From a bacterium (GTDB taxonomy: Bacteria > Bdellovibrionota_C > UBA2361 > RFPC01), in assembly GCA_030428205.1 (NCBI GenBank), contig JAUIBK010000023.1:1-64000 (forward strand): 64,000 bases of DNA, in the 5' to 3' direction. The translations under genes and the position numbers were made by a program. The notes beneath the pieces were generated by a model. It made no database searches and had not been told where the DNA came from. It saw only the letters and a program-made list of their open reading frames with translations. This document shows, one piece after another, positions 55,619 through 63,820 of this stretch. How positions within the stretch are numbered: the stretch's first letter is position 1; each line of letters opens with the position of its first letter.

Positions 55619-57155
55619 ATGTAATACCTTTGGCAGAGGGGTGTGCTCGATATGGACTCTCTTGAGGGAGGCTTTTCGTCCGAACGAGGTTGAGAAAAGA
55701 GACGTGAGTACCAGGAGCAAGCTCATCAAACAACAGCGAGCAACCTGAGCGATCCCCAAAAAGGTAACGTAATCGGCTTGGCACGCAAAAGGGAACCCGC
55801 TCTCTCTTCAGCTCAAGCCCAACAGCTAAGGCCACGTCCCAAGCACCGCGTAGCCCCGTTTCACCCATGGTAAGCACATAGAGAGTCTGAGGCTGGGGAT
55901 CAAGCGCATCATACCAAAACTTGGGGCGTTCATTACAAAGCGGGTTTGCTGCGGCTCGAACTCCCCAAAAGACAGGAGCACAGCTCACACCAAGGGTAAG
56001 CAAGACAAGCACTGTTTTCCACGCAAATGGTGCAAGCTGTCGCTTCAAGAGCGCTTCACATCTTTGTGCTCCCCAAGCAAACGGCAGAGCGAGACCAAGG
56101 CATGCCACGCCCGAATAAAAATAGGCAAGGTACGGCATAAGCTCTCCTGTTACACGTCGAAGAGAGAAGATACCAAGCACAAAGACAACGAGTACCAGCC
56201 AACGCGCAGCCCTCGCAAAAAAGTTATTCAGATCAGAGGCAACAAACATACAGAACGCAAGCGCAAGGAGGAGGCCTCCAGCGTACGTGGGAGAGAGTTC
56301 AAGACCAAGCGGTGCCATAAAGCGGTTCATGAGAAACAGAAGCGCCTCTCCACTAGAGTGCTCACCACTTCTACGTAGAAAAAACGATAGAAGCCGGTAG
56401 AATCCCCCCTGTTTTCCGTACAAAAGCAGATTCAGCAGTGCAGGAAGGAACGCGAAAATAACGTAGAAAATGCTCGTGAATCGTACATGTTTTTGTTCTC
56501 TTTGAGAGAGCATGCGATACCTCTTCACGAGCGCAAAAAGGATCAAAAGAAGTGCTGGAAGCACTACGACAGCAGTTCCTACGTGGGTATGCACGGCAAG
56601 AAGAGAGGAGACAAAGAAGAGATACAAGCCTGGCACATTGCCTGCTGAAAAAGATGCGGCACCAACAAGCGCGGCGACAACAGGAAGTACGACCACAAAC
56701 GGCCCCCAGGTGTTACTCCACACCTCAGACACCCCCATGGTTAAGGGCCAGGTAAAAAGAAAGAACGAGGTAAGAACGGCAAAACTACTCTGAAAGTGTC
56801 TTGCGATAATCAACAAGATTCCAACCAGGAGCAGTAGATTGATCACAAATTGGGTGAGTACGTGAGAAGTAAATGGTGAAAATCCAAATGGTGAAAGAAT
56901 ATTCTCGCCGATAGCGCGGAGATAAAAGATTGTTGGCCCAGGGTGTCGAAACTTATACCTACTGTACGGTCCAGATGTTTCTTCAAAATCAAGGGCGTGC
57001 TCTACCTGAAGAGCATTGGCGGCATAGTCACCCGTCTCATAGCAATGAACGGAAAGAACACTCCAACTTTGCCACAAATAGGCACACGCAAATCCAACAA
57101 CAAGGAGCAGGACAACAGTGAGAATATGCGAATTTTTTTGCGTCGTTACAGTCAC
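55506..57155 (-). CDS. Polytopic membrane protein of unknown function, glycan-cluster type
   Basis: 549 aa with about 11-12 membrane helices and an N-terminal loop LQVEHALDFEETSGPYSRYK and FRHPGPTIFYLRAIGE after the first one; such HPGPxxFY text occurs in GT-C-like membrane proteins of glycan clusters. The last 130 residues are soluble. The C-terminal 37 codons overlap the end of the convergent gene. There is no coupling with other genes on this strand. The assignment to glycosyl transfer is by topology and context only. Confidence 0.6.
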   Translation of the reverse strand: MTVTTQKNSHILTVVLLLVVGFACAYLWQSWSVLSVHCYETGDYAANALQVEHALDFEETSGPYSRYKFRHPGPTIFYLRAIGENILSPFGFSPFTSHVLTQFVINLLLLVGILLIIARHFQSSFAVLTSFFLFTWPLTMGVSEVWSNTWGPFVVVLPVVAALVGAASFSAGNVPGLYLFFVSSLLAVHTHVGTAVVVLPALLLILFALVKRYRMLSQREQKHVRFTSIFYVIFAFLPALLNLLLYGKQGGFYRLLSFFLRRSGEHSSGEALLFLMNRFMAPLGLELSPTYAGGLLLALAFCMFVASDLNNFFARAARWLVLVVFVLGIFSLRRVTGELMPYLAYFYSGVACLGLALPFAWGAQRCEALLKRQLAPFAWKTVLVLLTLGVSCAPVFWGVRAAANPLCNERPKFWYDALDPQPQTLYVLTMGETGLRGAWDVALAVGLELKRERVPFCVPSRLRYLFGDRSGCSLLFDELAPGTHVSFLNLVRTKSLPQESPYRAHPSAKGITFIQNAPVVWKRWGKRWEARWGEKLHFAHQPETKEAAP

Positions 57156-57280
57156 AGTAGATTTCGTAAATCAATAATCTCAATCTTCTCAGAGCATAGC
57201 AGATTTCTGATTGCCCAAAATGGTCAAAAACAGGTAGCCTACGAACATTCATAGGACCTGTCTATCTCTTGGAGATCTGT

Positions 57281-57703
57281 ATGACCCTTCGTAGCCTCAT
57301 CATCGCACTTTGCCTTTCGCTCTGCCTTGCTCCATCACTCACACTTGCTGAAGAAACAACCACACCAACAGGCTTGCGCTACGTCGATCACCTCAAGGGC
57401 ACAGGAACACAAGCCACGAACGGCAAAAAAGTCTCTGTACACTACACAGGCTGGCTCAACGAGGATGGCAAAAAAGGAAAGAAATTTGACAGTTCACACG
57501 ATAGACATCGACCATTTGAGTTTATGCTCGGTCGTGGCATGGTGATCAAAGGGTGGGACGAAGGCGTTGCTGGTATGAATGTGGGTGGGAAAAGAACTCT
57601 CTACATCCCCTCAGCTCTCGGATATGGCTCGAGAGGAGCTGGAGGCGCAATTCCACCAAATGCAGATCTTATCTTTGATGTGGAGCTTCTAGAGGTAAAA
57701 TAG
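57281..57703 (+). CDS. FKBP-type peptidyl-prolyl isomerase, exported
   Basis: 140 aa from ATG 57281 (GGAG upstream). Signal peptide TLRSLIIALCLSLCLAPSL..LAEE, then a single FKBP domain: VSVHYTGWLNEDGKKGKKFD, RPFEFMLGRGMVIKGWDEGV, GMNVGGKRTLYIPSALGYGS, AIPPNADLIFDVELLEV. It catalyses prolyl cis-trans isomerisation in the periplasm and helps fold exported proteins. The active-site residues Y, D, F, W and Y are all present. It is followed 27 bp later by a zinc-ribbon gene. Confidence 0.93.
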   Translation: MTLRSLIIALCLSLCLAPSLTLAEETTTPTGLRYVDHLKGTGTQATNGKKVSVHYTGWLNEDGKKGKKFDSSHDRHRPFEFMLGRGMVIKGWDEGVAGMNVGGKRTLYIPSALGYGSRGAGGAIPPNADLIFDVELLEVK

Positions 57704-57730
57704 GTAGAAAGGAAATTTGAGGAGAACCCT

Positions 57731-58273
57731 ATGGAATGCCCAGCATGTTCAAAAACACTCACTGCTCTTCAAGCAGGATCTATGACTCTTGATGCCTGCA
57801 CTGCTGGGTGTGGGGGTGTTTGGTTTGACGAGGGAGAGCTAATCAAATTCGATGAACAACATGAGTTTCCTACACACCCTATCCTTGAACTAGCTGAAAA
57901 GTGCAAAGATACACATATAGATCACGATGAGAGAAAGAAATGTCCAAAGTGCACTGACGAGCCTCTCGTACGGCAGTTCTTTGATGTAGAGCATGAGATT
58001 GAAATCGACCAGTGTTGGAGCTGCGCAGGCATTTGGCTTGATCCAGGAGAGCTCAACGGCGTACGTGCTCAATTTGCTACGTATGAAGATAGGGCAAGTG
58101 CCGTAAACCTTTACGTCGACACAAAACTTGATGATATCCAAGAAGCTCTCGAAAAAGAGGTCAAAGCCCAAGTGGATCGCTATAATGAACAAACTGAATC
58201 ACGTATGAAATCTGCCCGGTTTGCCTTTTTGAAGCTCCTGGGCGTGGATGACGATCCCACTGACGGCCTCTAA
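57731..58273 (+). CDS. Protein with two zf-TFIIB zinc ribbons
   Basis: 180 aa. First ribbon MECPACSKTL...DACTAGCGGVWFDEGEL; second KCPKCTDEP...DQCWSCAGIWLDPGEL. Each has the CPxC...CxxCxGxW(F/L)DxGEL pattern of the zf-TFIIB family, which binds zinc. The C-terminal third is helical and charged (EALEKEVKAQVDRYNEQTE), with a DDDPTDGL end. Cytosolic. Function of the bacterial members is not established. RBS GAGGAGA lies upstream. Confidence 0.85.
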   Translation: MECPACSKTLTALQAGSMTLDACTAGCGGVWFDEGELIKFDEQHEFPTHPILELAEKCKDTHIDHDERKKCPKCTDEPLVRQFFDVEHEIEIDQCWSCAGIWLDPGELNGVRAQFATYEDRASAVNLYVDTKLDDIQEALEKEVKAQVDRYNEQTESRMKSARFAFLKLLGVDDDPTDGL

Positions 58274-58321
58274 GCCCGCATTATTCTTGAGTAGCTTGAT
58301 GAACGCTGTACACTACAGGGC

Positions 58322-58921
58322 ATGAGCTTCTCTTCACCAATGCAACACAGGCGGCTGGATATAGCGCTCAGTGGGTTAAAGCCTCCTAAGAGCGAGCCAC
58401 TCTTTGAGCCAGACATGCCTAACAGCCCACAGCGGGTTCGAGAGATTGCAAATTTCCTCCATGAGCACGCCAAGCCTGGGTATCACCTCACCTATTCCCG
58501 TGTACGAAACGGGCAAGTCGTTACTGGCAAAATCTTCTCTTTTTCACCAGATGGATTTTCACTTTCTTTCTTAGACGAATCGACAGGAACCAAAACACCA
58601 GTAGCATTTTCTGGTGTACAAAGTGTTTTACAGATTACTCCTGATGCCTCTTGTCTACCGAACGACACCAACCAGCCTCAACCAGAACCACAAGAGATCG
58701 ACATTGCCGTAGCCGCTGAGAACTTCCCCGAGACACTTGTCCAATACAACAGGAAAGACTCACTTGACGTGACCCTTACAGATGGCCGCTCTGCAAGAGG
58801 CGTACTGATGTACCGGTCTGATGTAAAAAGTGGCTTTATTCTCAATGAACAAGCCGAGTTTCGCCTTGATTTCACCCTTGAGCAGATAAGCTCTCTCACC
58901 ATCTATACTCGCCGCACTTAA
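58322..58921 (+). CDS. Uncharacterised cytosolic protein
   Basis: 199 aa, no signal peptide or membrane segment. Two stretches resemble small beta-barrel (Sm- or PilZ-like) segments: GKIFSFSPDGFSLSFLDEST and DSLDVTLTDGRSARGVLMYR, each in a set of alternating strands, so it may be a tandem SH3-like protein. I do not recognise the family. It lies after the zf-TFIIB gene with a 48-bp gap. Confidence 0.55.
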   Translation: MSFSSPMQHRRLDIALSGLKPPKSEPLFEPDMPNSPQRVREIANFLHEHAKPGYHLTYSRVRNGQVVTGKIFSFSPDGFSLSFLDESTGTKTPVAFSGVQSVLQITPDASCLPNDTNQPQPEPQEIDIAVAAENFPETLVQYNRKDSLDVTLTDGRSARGVLMYRSDVKSGFILNEQAEFRLDFTLEQISSLTIYTRRT

Positions 58922-59090
58922 AAACACCGGCACAATGAGCACCGGTAGAATATAGCAACAAGCCTGAGCTCTTTAGGTAAAAGCAAAAGCAGGACGTAAG
59001 AAACCCGAGCTCTCTTACCCTTGACCTTTGGCTTGACCTTAATCTCAGCCAAATTGATGTCACTGCGGCAAAACGTGATCCGGATATACT

Positions 59091-59113
59091 AAGTATGAGC
59101 GGCACTCATACTT
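59091..59113. terminator. Short hairpin, probable terminator
   Basis: AAGTATGAG (59091-59099) and CTCATACTT (59105-59113) form a 9-bp perfect stem, with one more pair at its base. It lies 170 bp after the unknown gene at 58322. The flanks 59021-59050 and 59118-59150 hold AAGGYCAAG-type repeated words that are also partly complementary to each other. Confidence 0.45.
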
Positions 59114-59182
59114 ATTAGCTCAAGGCCAAGTTCAAGATGACCTTGGCTTGGAAACTGTGAATAGGGCTATAAACTGGGGTGA

Positions 59183-59320
59183 CCAACCGCCACCACTTTC
59201 TTTTTTCTTCCCCGGGGAAATAGTACGGCGTCCCCGAGGACACCTTGAAAAGCGCACAGCGCTTGTATACTCAACTTGGCAATTTCACCCAGGCAGAGTA
59301 GACTTTGCGGTATAACGAAA
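59183..59320 (-). repeat. MITE-like repeat, decayed inverted copy 5
   Basis: On the minus strand the sequence reads AAGTTGAGTATACAAGCGC, then the hairpin AAGCGC-TGT-GCGCTT, GGTGTCC-TCGG-GGACGCC and TATTTCCCCGGGGAAGA, the same order as the left half of copy 2. The GGGAA/TTCCC hairpin and the whole right half are gone or unrecognisable, so outer limits are approximate. Confidence 0.6.
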
Positions 59321-59389
59321 AGCCTACTAGTGCTGCTTCGAAAATGTTGTTTCACCTGCTGAAGCTTCCTTTTTCAAACAACACAAGTT

Positions 59390-59441
59390 AGCCGTACTTA
59401 TCGCTCAGGGCTTTTTCGCCCTCTGACGAAGGAGTGCGGCT
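59390..59441 (+). promoter_or_regulatory. Structured leader of the 59459 gene
   Basis: AGCCGTACT (59390-59398) pairs with AGTGCGGCT (59433-59441), one G-U; inside, TCG/CGA and AGGGC/GCCCT (59407-59411 and 59418-59422) stack around a T-rich loop. A purine-rich AAGGAG lies in the 3' strand of the outer stem. It ends 17 bp before the ATG at 59459. It may be an RNA regulatory hairpin; no known riboswitch consensus was matched. Confidence 0.4.
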
Positions 59442-59458
59442 CCCATTGGGGTAAGTAC

Positions 59459-59770
59459 ATGGATCTCAAAAATATTGAGCAACGGTGGGAAGAGCACGAA
59501 GCCAAACCTTTTCCAGTCGGACATCGCACAAAGGTGGTCGCCGGACAAAATTTAACCCTGCTCCACTCTGAAACTGCTGGCTATATTTTAAGCTATCTAC
59601 AAACCAATGGTTCCCTTGGTTCAAGACAGAGAATAGCTCTCGAGGGCTGCCTCTCTACCCTTAAAACCGTCAAAGAAGAGCTAGAAGGGGAAGGAAAGCA
59701 GTATTTTCAAGAGCTTAGCTCCCTGGCTCAAGAGGTTTTTGACTCTGCCCACGACCAGCCTACCTTCTAA
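59459..59770 (+). CDS. Small protein of unknown function
   Basis: 103 aa starting MDLKNIEQRWEEHEAKPFPV, with GGGGTAAG upstream. Helical, charged and soluble (LSTLKTVKEELEGEGKQYFQ), no signal peptide or membrane helix. I do not recognise it. The reading frame is supported by the RBS and by the structured leader at 59390-59441. Confidence 0.55.
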   Translation: MDLKNIEQRWEEHEAKPFPVGHRTKVVAGQNLTLLHSETAGYILSYLQTNGSLGSRQRIALEGCLSTLKTVKEELEGEGKQYFQELSSLAQEVFDSAHDQPTF

Positions 59771-59916
59771 CATCCCCAATATTCTACCTCTTTTTTATCG
59801 ACATCTTATTTGAATAAGAACTCGTTCTTTGGCAAACTAGCAGAATGGTTCTCCTGCCTTTTGTAGGGAACTCAGCTCCTTAAACATCGTTTGCTTTCGT
59901 GCAGAAGTATTTTTAT

Positions 59917-60225
59917 TTGTAGCCAATCTGATCATCTGGTGCCTCGCGCCTCATACGGGTCATCAGACTGGCTGCAATCAGAACTGCCAAGGTTTTCACT
60001 CTGTTCTTTTGGGTTATGTAAGGGTTCTAAGGCTTTTATTCTTTTTTTTCGAGAGAGCTACCGTCCAATCCAAGCTCGTTTGGCTGATAGGTGTGTACCA
60101 TCTTGTACATCACATAAGTGGTGTAGAAGTTAGTACACACCTTTCGAACCATCGGGAGAACGTTCCTTTGGAACGTGGTGGCGGGGCCGTCGGATAGAGA
60201 TCCCCCTCTCTTCCGGCGGCCCTTG
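59917..60225 (+). ncRNA. Candidate structured RNA (chain of strong hairpins)
   Basis: Four well-formed hairpins follow one another in a gene-free stretch (59771-60393): 59917-59932 with 59962-59977 (16 positions, one G-U, one mismatch, with an inner GGTGC/GCGCC helix), 60089-60142 (10-bp perfect outer stem AGGTGTGTAC/GTACACACCT plus a second inner stem), 60160-60176 (ACGTTCC-TTT-GGAACGT) and 60184-60222 (GGGCCGTCGG/CCGGCGGCCC with one G-U, followed by TTGCTTTT, terminator-like). G-U pairs favour RNA over DNA function. No match to RNase P, tmRNA, SRP or 6S RNA could be recognised by eye. The strand is taken from the terminator-like end. Confidence 0.35.
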
Positions 60226-60393
60226 CTTTTACGACGTAGAATTTCTCACACGAGGTTTCGCATACGCGAATGTTTCGAACACTCTACGGATCTGCATGTT
60301 CTGATTGCACCATCACTTTTCCTTTTCCTCTTTCCTTTCCCAGTATTATTTCTCCCTTTAATCAATCGCCTCGAAAACGTACACTAGAGTTGT

Positions 60394-60591
60394 ATGGAAT
60401 CGTTCTGGCAGACTATTGTAGATCTCATTATTTTATTTCTTAAGGCGTGTGTTGTCTTTCTCGCGATCCGCTTGGTCCTGATGCTACTCAACCTTGATCT
60501 GCACGTTCCTTTCTTTGATGACTTCCTCATCCATATCTGGGGTATAGTCCAACGGGCTATTCCTGTTGTTGGAAGTAGTTTCACCTCCTAA
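60394..60591 (+). CDS. Small single-pass membrane protein
   Basis: 65 aa, ATG 60394. One hydrophobic helix FWQTIVDLIILFLKACVVFL followed by AIRLVLMLLNLDLHVPFFDD and a short tail. Unrecognised. The RBS is weak (TAGAGTTGT), so confidence is modest. It lies between the structured region and repeat copy 4. Confidence 0.4.
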   Translation: MESFWQTIVDLIILFLKACVVFLAIRLVLMLLNLDLHVPFFDDFLIHIWGIVQRAIPVVGSSFTS

Positions 60592-60624
60592 ATACCAACG
60601 AAAGGTTTCTTCAGAGAATGAATA

Positions 60625-60863
60625 TATACTCAGTGAGTATATCAGCTGCGCAGCAGCTGCGAGGCGTCCTCGGAGACGCCGCACGGGAAGTATGCTGAAC
60701 TAGCAACGTATTTCCCTGGGGAAAACAAAATAGACCTCGTTTAGAAAAACGCGTGAAAGCGATCAGCTATCACTCCACACCATACGCGACGTCAATAGTC
60801 AGAGAGCACCACAGAGCTGATCTCACGGGGTATGTACCACAGACCTGATCTTACGGGGTATGT
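60625..60863 (+). repeat. MITE-like structured repeat, copy 4, with duplicated right end
   Basis: Starts TATACTCAGTGAGTATATCAG (a palindrome; the loop present in copy 3 is deleted), then CAGCTGC-GCA-GCAGCTG, GGCGTCC-TCGG-AGACGCC, GGGAAGTATGCTGA...CAACGTATTTCCC and ACGCGTGAAAGCGATCAGCT. The right end ACCACAGAGCTGATCTCACGGGGTATGT is repeated in tandem once (60808-60835 and 60836-60863, two differences). It lies about 530 bp upstream of the RAYT-like transposase gene. Confidence 0.8.
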
Positions 60864-61021
60864 ACCTCCCACAAATGAAAATGCCTGACTTCAACTAGCA
60901 GAGGCGCCCCCACGGCCATTGAGATGAAGATGAATTCTGATAGTTAAGTTGGAAGAGAAGTACACATTCCATTACGATTTTCTCTAAGGAGACCAGTACC
61001 GGGCCGTGGGTACGGGGTGCC

Positions 61022-61285
61022 TCACGAGGCATGCAACAGAAACTCAACAAAGTTGTCCCGATTGACTATCGACCACTGTGCATCTGGATATGCACGTGTC
61101 CATGCCTTTGGGGGCTTTGCGTTCTTTGAGGAGGAATACTTTATCTCATATCCATAAAGCTTCCCTGCTCTCTGCTCAACAAGGTCTACCTCTGCCTGAT
61201 CGTAGGTACGCCAAAAGAACTGTTGGGCAGCAATAGTATTTTCCAGATAGTACGGGGTACCTTCTCTTCCCCCCTCCCCTCCCAC
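61022..61285 (-). pseudogene. C-terminal remnant of an AAA-type ATPase (DUF4143)
   Basis: Only the last 75 or so codons are recognisable: QQFFWRTYDQAEVDLVEQ, GKLYGYEIKYSSSKNAKPPK and YPDAQWSIVNRDNFVEFLLH, the nuclease-like DUF4143 tail (WRT...EVDLVE...EIK) that ends ATP-binding proteins of the AAA/DUF4143 family. The remaining 300 or so N-terminal residues are missing; upstream sequence belongs to the transposase region. It is a truncated relic, probably cut by the insertion next door. Confidence 0.7.
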
Positions 61286-61390
61286 TCTTTTATTACTTTG
61301 GAAGCAACTTCTCCTTCAAATCTCCGAGTAGAGTATGCCCCCAGGAGCCATAGGGGAGCCGTGTATCTACGATTTAAAGGAGGATTCCCC

Positions 61391-62401
61391 ATGGCAAGAA
61401 ACCCCAAATGCTACATCAAAGACCATATATACCTATGCACCTTCCGTGCTATTGAAGGGCTGCCCCTTCCTGCCAACAAAGTAGTCAAAGAGGTACTCAT
61501 GAGCTACCTCGCAAAAGCAAGCTATCTGTACTCAGTCACCATAGGTGATTATTGTGTGATGAGTAACCACATCCACATGTTCATCCGAGCCGAAGATCCC
61601 TCCGTAACCGATCAATTCTTTCGGTACTTTAAGACAGAGACAGCTCATGCTGTAAACAAGATGATGGGCAGGGTTCGTGGACCTGTGTGGGATGAAGGGT
61701 ATGACTCTCCTATAGTGCTCGATGAAGATAAGTACAGTGAAAAGACTGTCTATGTTCTTACCAACCCACAAAAGGCAGATCTTGTTGAGAAGATTCAGCA
61801 CTATCCTCACCTCTCTAGCTGGGAGGCTCGCCTATCGTCTAGGGGGGTAAAGGCATACGAGTGTTATGATATACAGCGGCAAGATGTTCCTCGGCTTCCG
61901 CAAGGAGAGCTCTCAGAGAGACAAGAGAAGAGGCTACTTATGAAACTTCGAGCTAAAGCAAAGAGGAGAAAACGTATTCGGTTAGTTATCAACCCAAGAG
62001 CGATGTTTGAGACTATTAAAGATGAGCAGGAGAAGACGTGGGAGGAGCACAACGAGAGAGTACTTGAGTGGGTACGTGACGAGCAGTTGGAGCTTTCAAA
62101 GAAGAGAATACTCGAGAACAAGAGTGTTCTTGGGGCAGAGAAACTTAAGAGAGCGAGTATTCACCAGGTGTACGTTCCTCAGGCCAATGACGGTATTCGT
62201 ACAATTTGTTTAGCAAGCGATGCTGATGAGAGGAAGGGATTTATCGAGTGGTTTAAGGATATGGTGGGGAAGTGTAAGGAGGTGTACCGGAGGTGGAGTC
62301 AGGGAGATTTCTCGGTCGATTACCCTCTGGGATTCTTTCCCCCCGGAGGTATGAGGCCCAAGGCTTGTATGCTTCCAGCAGTGTACATGGATGACTATTA
62401 G
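61391..62401 (+). CDS. REP-associated tyrosine transposase (RAYT / Y1_Tnp family)
   Basis: 336 aa from ATG 61391, with AAAGGAGG 6 bp upstream; upstream in-frame text is not family-like. The HUH single-strand endonuclease core is visible: YCVMSNHIHMFIRAED (H60-x-H62), GPVWDEGYDSPIVLDEDKYS and the Tyr-containing TVYVLTNPQKADLVEK (Y115 or Y121 catalytic). Family members cut and join hairpin-bearing single strands and are linked with REP/REPIN palindromes. The C-terminal extension of about 180 residues (basic, helical, ending FFPPGGMRPKACMLP) makes it longer than standard RAYTs. Flanking words TACGGGGT at 61014 and 61252, and the inverted form near 62599, may be its recognition sites. Confidence 0.85.
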   Translation: MARNPKCYIKDHIYLCTFRAIEGLPLPANKVVKEVLMSYLAKASYLYSVTIGDYCVMSNHIHMFIRAEDPSVTDQFFRYFKTETAHAVNKMMGRVRGPVWDEGYDSPIVLDEDKYSEKTVYVLTNPQKADLVEKIQHYPHLSSWEARLSSRGVKAYECYDIQRQDVPRLPQGELSERQEKRLLMKLRAKAKRRKRIRLVINPRAMFETIKDEQEKTWEEHNERVLEWVRDEQLELSKKRILENKSVLGAEKLKRASIHQVYVPQANDGIRTICLASDADERKGFIEWFKDMVGKCKEVYRRWSQGDFSVDYPLGFFPPGGMRPKACMLPAVYMDDY

Positions 62402-62879
62402 CAACCTTGGATTACTCTTCGGTTTTTTCTTGCATTTTATGCCTTTAGATTCTAGTGCGGTGCTCTTTCTCGCGAGTAGCTGCACAAGTGTACCTACGAT
62501 CCTCTTCGTGCACAGGCCTCCTTCTCGCCTTTACAACTGAGAAACGAAATAAAACTACAACTACTCATCGCGTTAAAGCTTGCGGGGAGGTTGTGGGGAG
62601 GTGCCCCGTACGAGTTTGATGCTCATGATTAGCAACAAGCTTTTCTAGCTAACCCACTGAATTTTCTGTTGTTTTTATCTAAAAGCACCCTATATACAAG
62701 TTGTTCGTAGCTTGCCCCCTAATAATTGCGACCCAAAGGCTCATATATACCTCTAAATATGTCGAATATTTCCTACGGGATAGCTGAGTGTTCCACAGAC
62801 GAATGAATTGTTCATTCAATCAGCAACTCTCTTGTTAGAGCTTACGTGGGCACTCACATAAGTGTATGAGACAACAAAA
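62402..62879. other. Intergenic region after the transposase
   Basis: Holds an 8-bp inverted pair AAAGCTTG (62575-62582) and CAAGCTTT (62636-62643) around GGGGAGGTGCCCCGTAC. The last word is close to the complement of GTACGGGGTGCCTC at 61012-61025 and could mark the right end of the transposase unit. Nothing else coding or structural was seen. Confidence 0.35.
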
Positions 62880-63803
62880 ATGAACTCACCACGCGGGAGT
62901 CGAAAAACTCAAGAGAAACCCGAGCAGTACCGCACGGTAGCTTCGCTCATTATTGAGCGAGACCAACTCAAAGCACGTTCGATGGAAGTCGGTGTCTTTG
63001 TCGGCGTTGTTCTTCTTTGTTTGTGTCTCGCGTATCCATTTATACCAGCGAGTTCTACAGAACCTACAAAGTCCACTTCAGCATTTATTCAAACGAAAGA
63101 GCGGTGTCTTTCATACAACGTTGCTGCACAATTACAAGAATTTGATAATTCCCTTTTTATCACTGAAACCTTTGAGCTCGATGTGAAGCATGAGCTTGTC
63201 AAAAGCGGTATCTACCGCAAGCTTCCTACCCGAATTATGTTGCCGAGTGGAAATGAAATGACGCTTTCCTATTCTCGAATTGGAGTGACTCGTACCTCCT
63301 TTCATGAGCATCCTGATGGAATCGTAGAAAGCTTTCCGCTCGAACAAACCAGTGAAAAGAATCTTTTAAAACTTCAAATTGGAGATCCGGAGAAGAAACT
63401 TGAAAAGGGTCGCCAAGTTTTTGAGCTCGCATATCAAGTCACAGGTGCTGTCGTAAACACTCCAGAAGGGCTTACGGTACGCTGGCCAGTTAACGGCGAA
63501 CTTCCATTTGCTATCGACACACTCCAGTTTGCACTCTCGATGCCGTCGCATGTCTTAGCAAAAGCACATGGAGCACCACAGCTGAGCTCCTTTGTGCAGT
63601 ACCGCGAGTTTGAAAAACAGGGCAAACAAGCTCGCACACGTATGCAATTTAAAAAGGGACCAAAAGGAGTGGTCCGTACAGTAGAGAAGGAAGAGGGGGA
63701 AGTCTTTCGTGAGTTTATCTACCGTACTGGCCTAGACCCCTTTTCGGTCTTGAAGGCAGAGGTTTCTATTCCGTTCGATCCTCCTCATGATGGATCGGCT
63801 TAA
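62880..63803 (+). CDS. DUF2207-like membrane-anchored protein
   Basis: 307 aa from ATG 62880 (GTG 62862 also possible; no clear RBS). Short basic N-terminus, one membrane helix VGVFVGVVLLCLCLAYPFIP, then a periplasmic beta-rich region. LFITETFELDVKHELVKSGI and YRKLPTRIM match the start of DUF2207, a predicted envelope domain; QVFELAYQVTGAVVNTPEGL and VRWPVNGELPFAID continue it. The usual C-terminal helices and Gly-rich tail of that family are absent, so only the extracytoplasmic domain remains. The next gene is pilin-like. Confidence 0.6.
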   Translation: MNSPRGSRKTQEKPEQYRTVASLIIERDQLKARSMEVGVFVGVVLLCLCLAYPFIPASSTEPTKSTSAFIQTKERCLSYNVAAQLQEFDNSLFITETFELDVKHELVKSGIYRKLPTRIMLPSGNEMTLSYSRIGVTRTSFHEHPDGIVESFPLEQTSEKNLLKLQIGDPEKKLEKGRQVFELAYQVTGAVVNTPEGLTVRWPVNGELPFAIDTLQFALSMPSHVLAKAHGAPQLSSFVQYREFEKQGKQARTRMQFKKGPKGVVRTVEKEEGEVFREFIYRTGLDPFSVLKAEVSIPFDPPHDGSA

Positions 63804-63820
63804 GGGTAAGAGTGGTTGCT

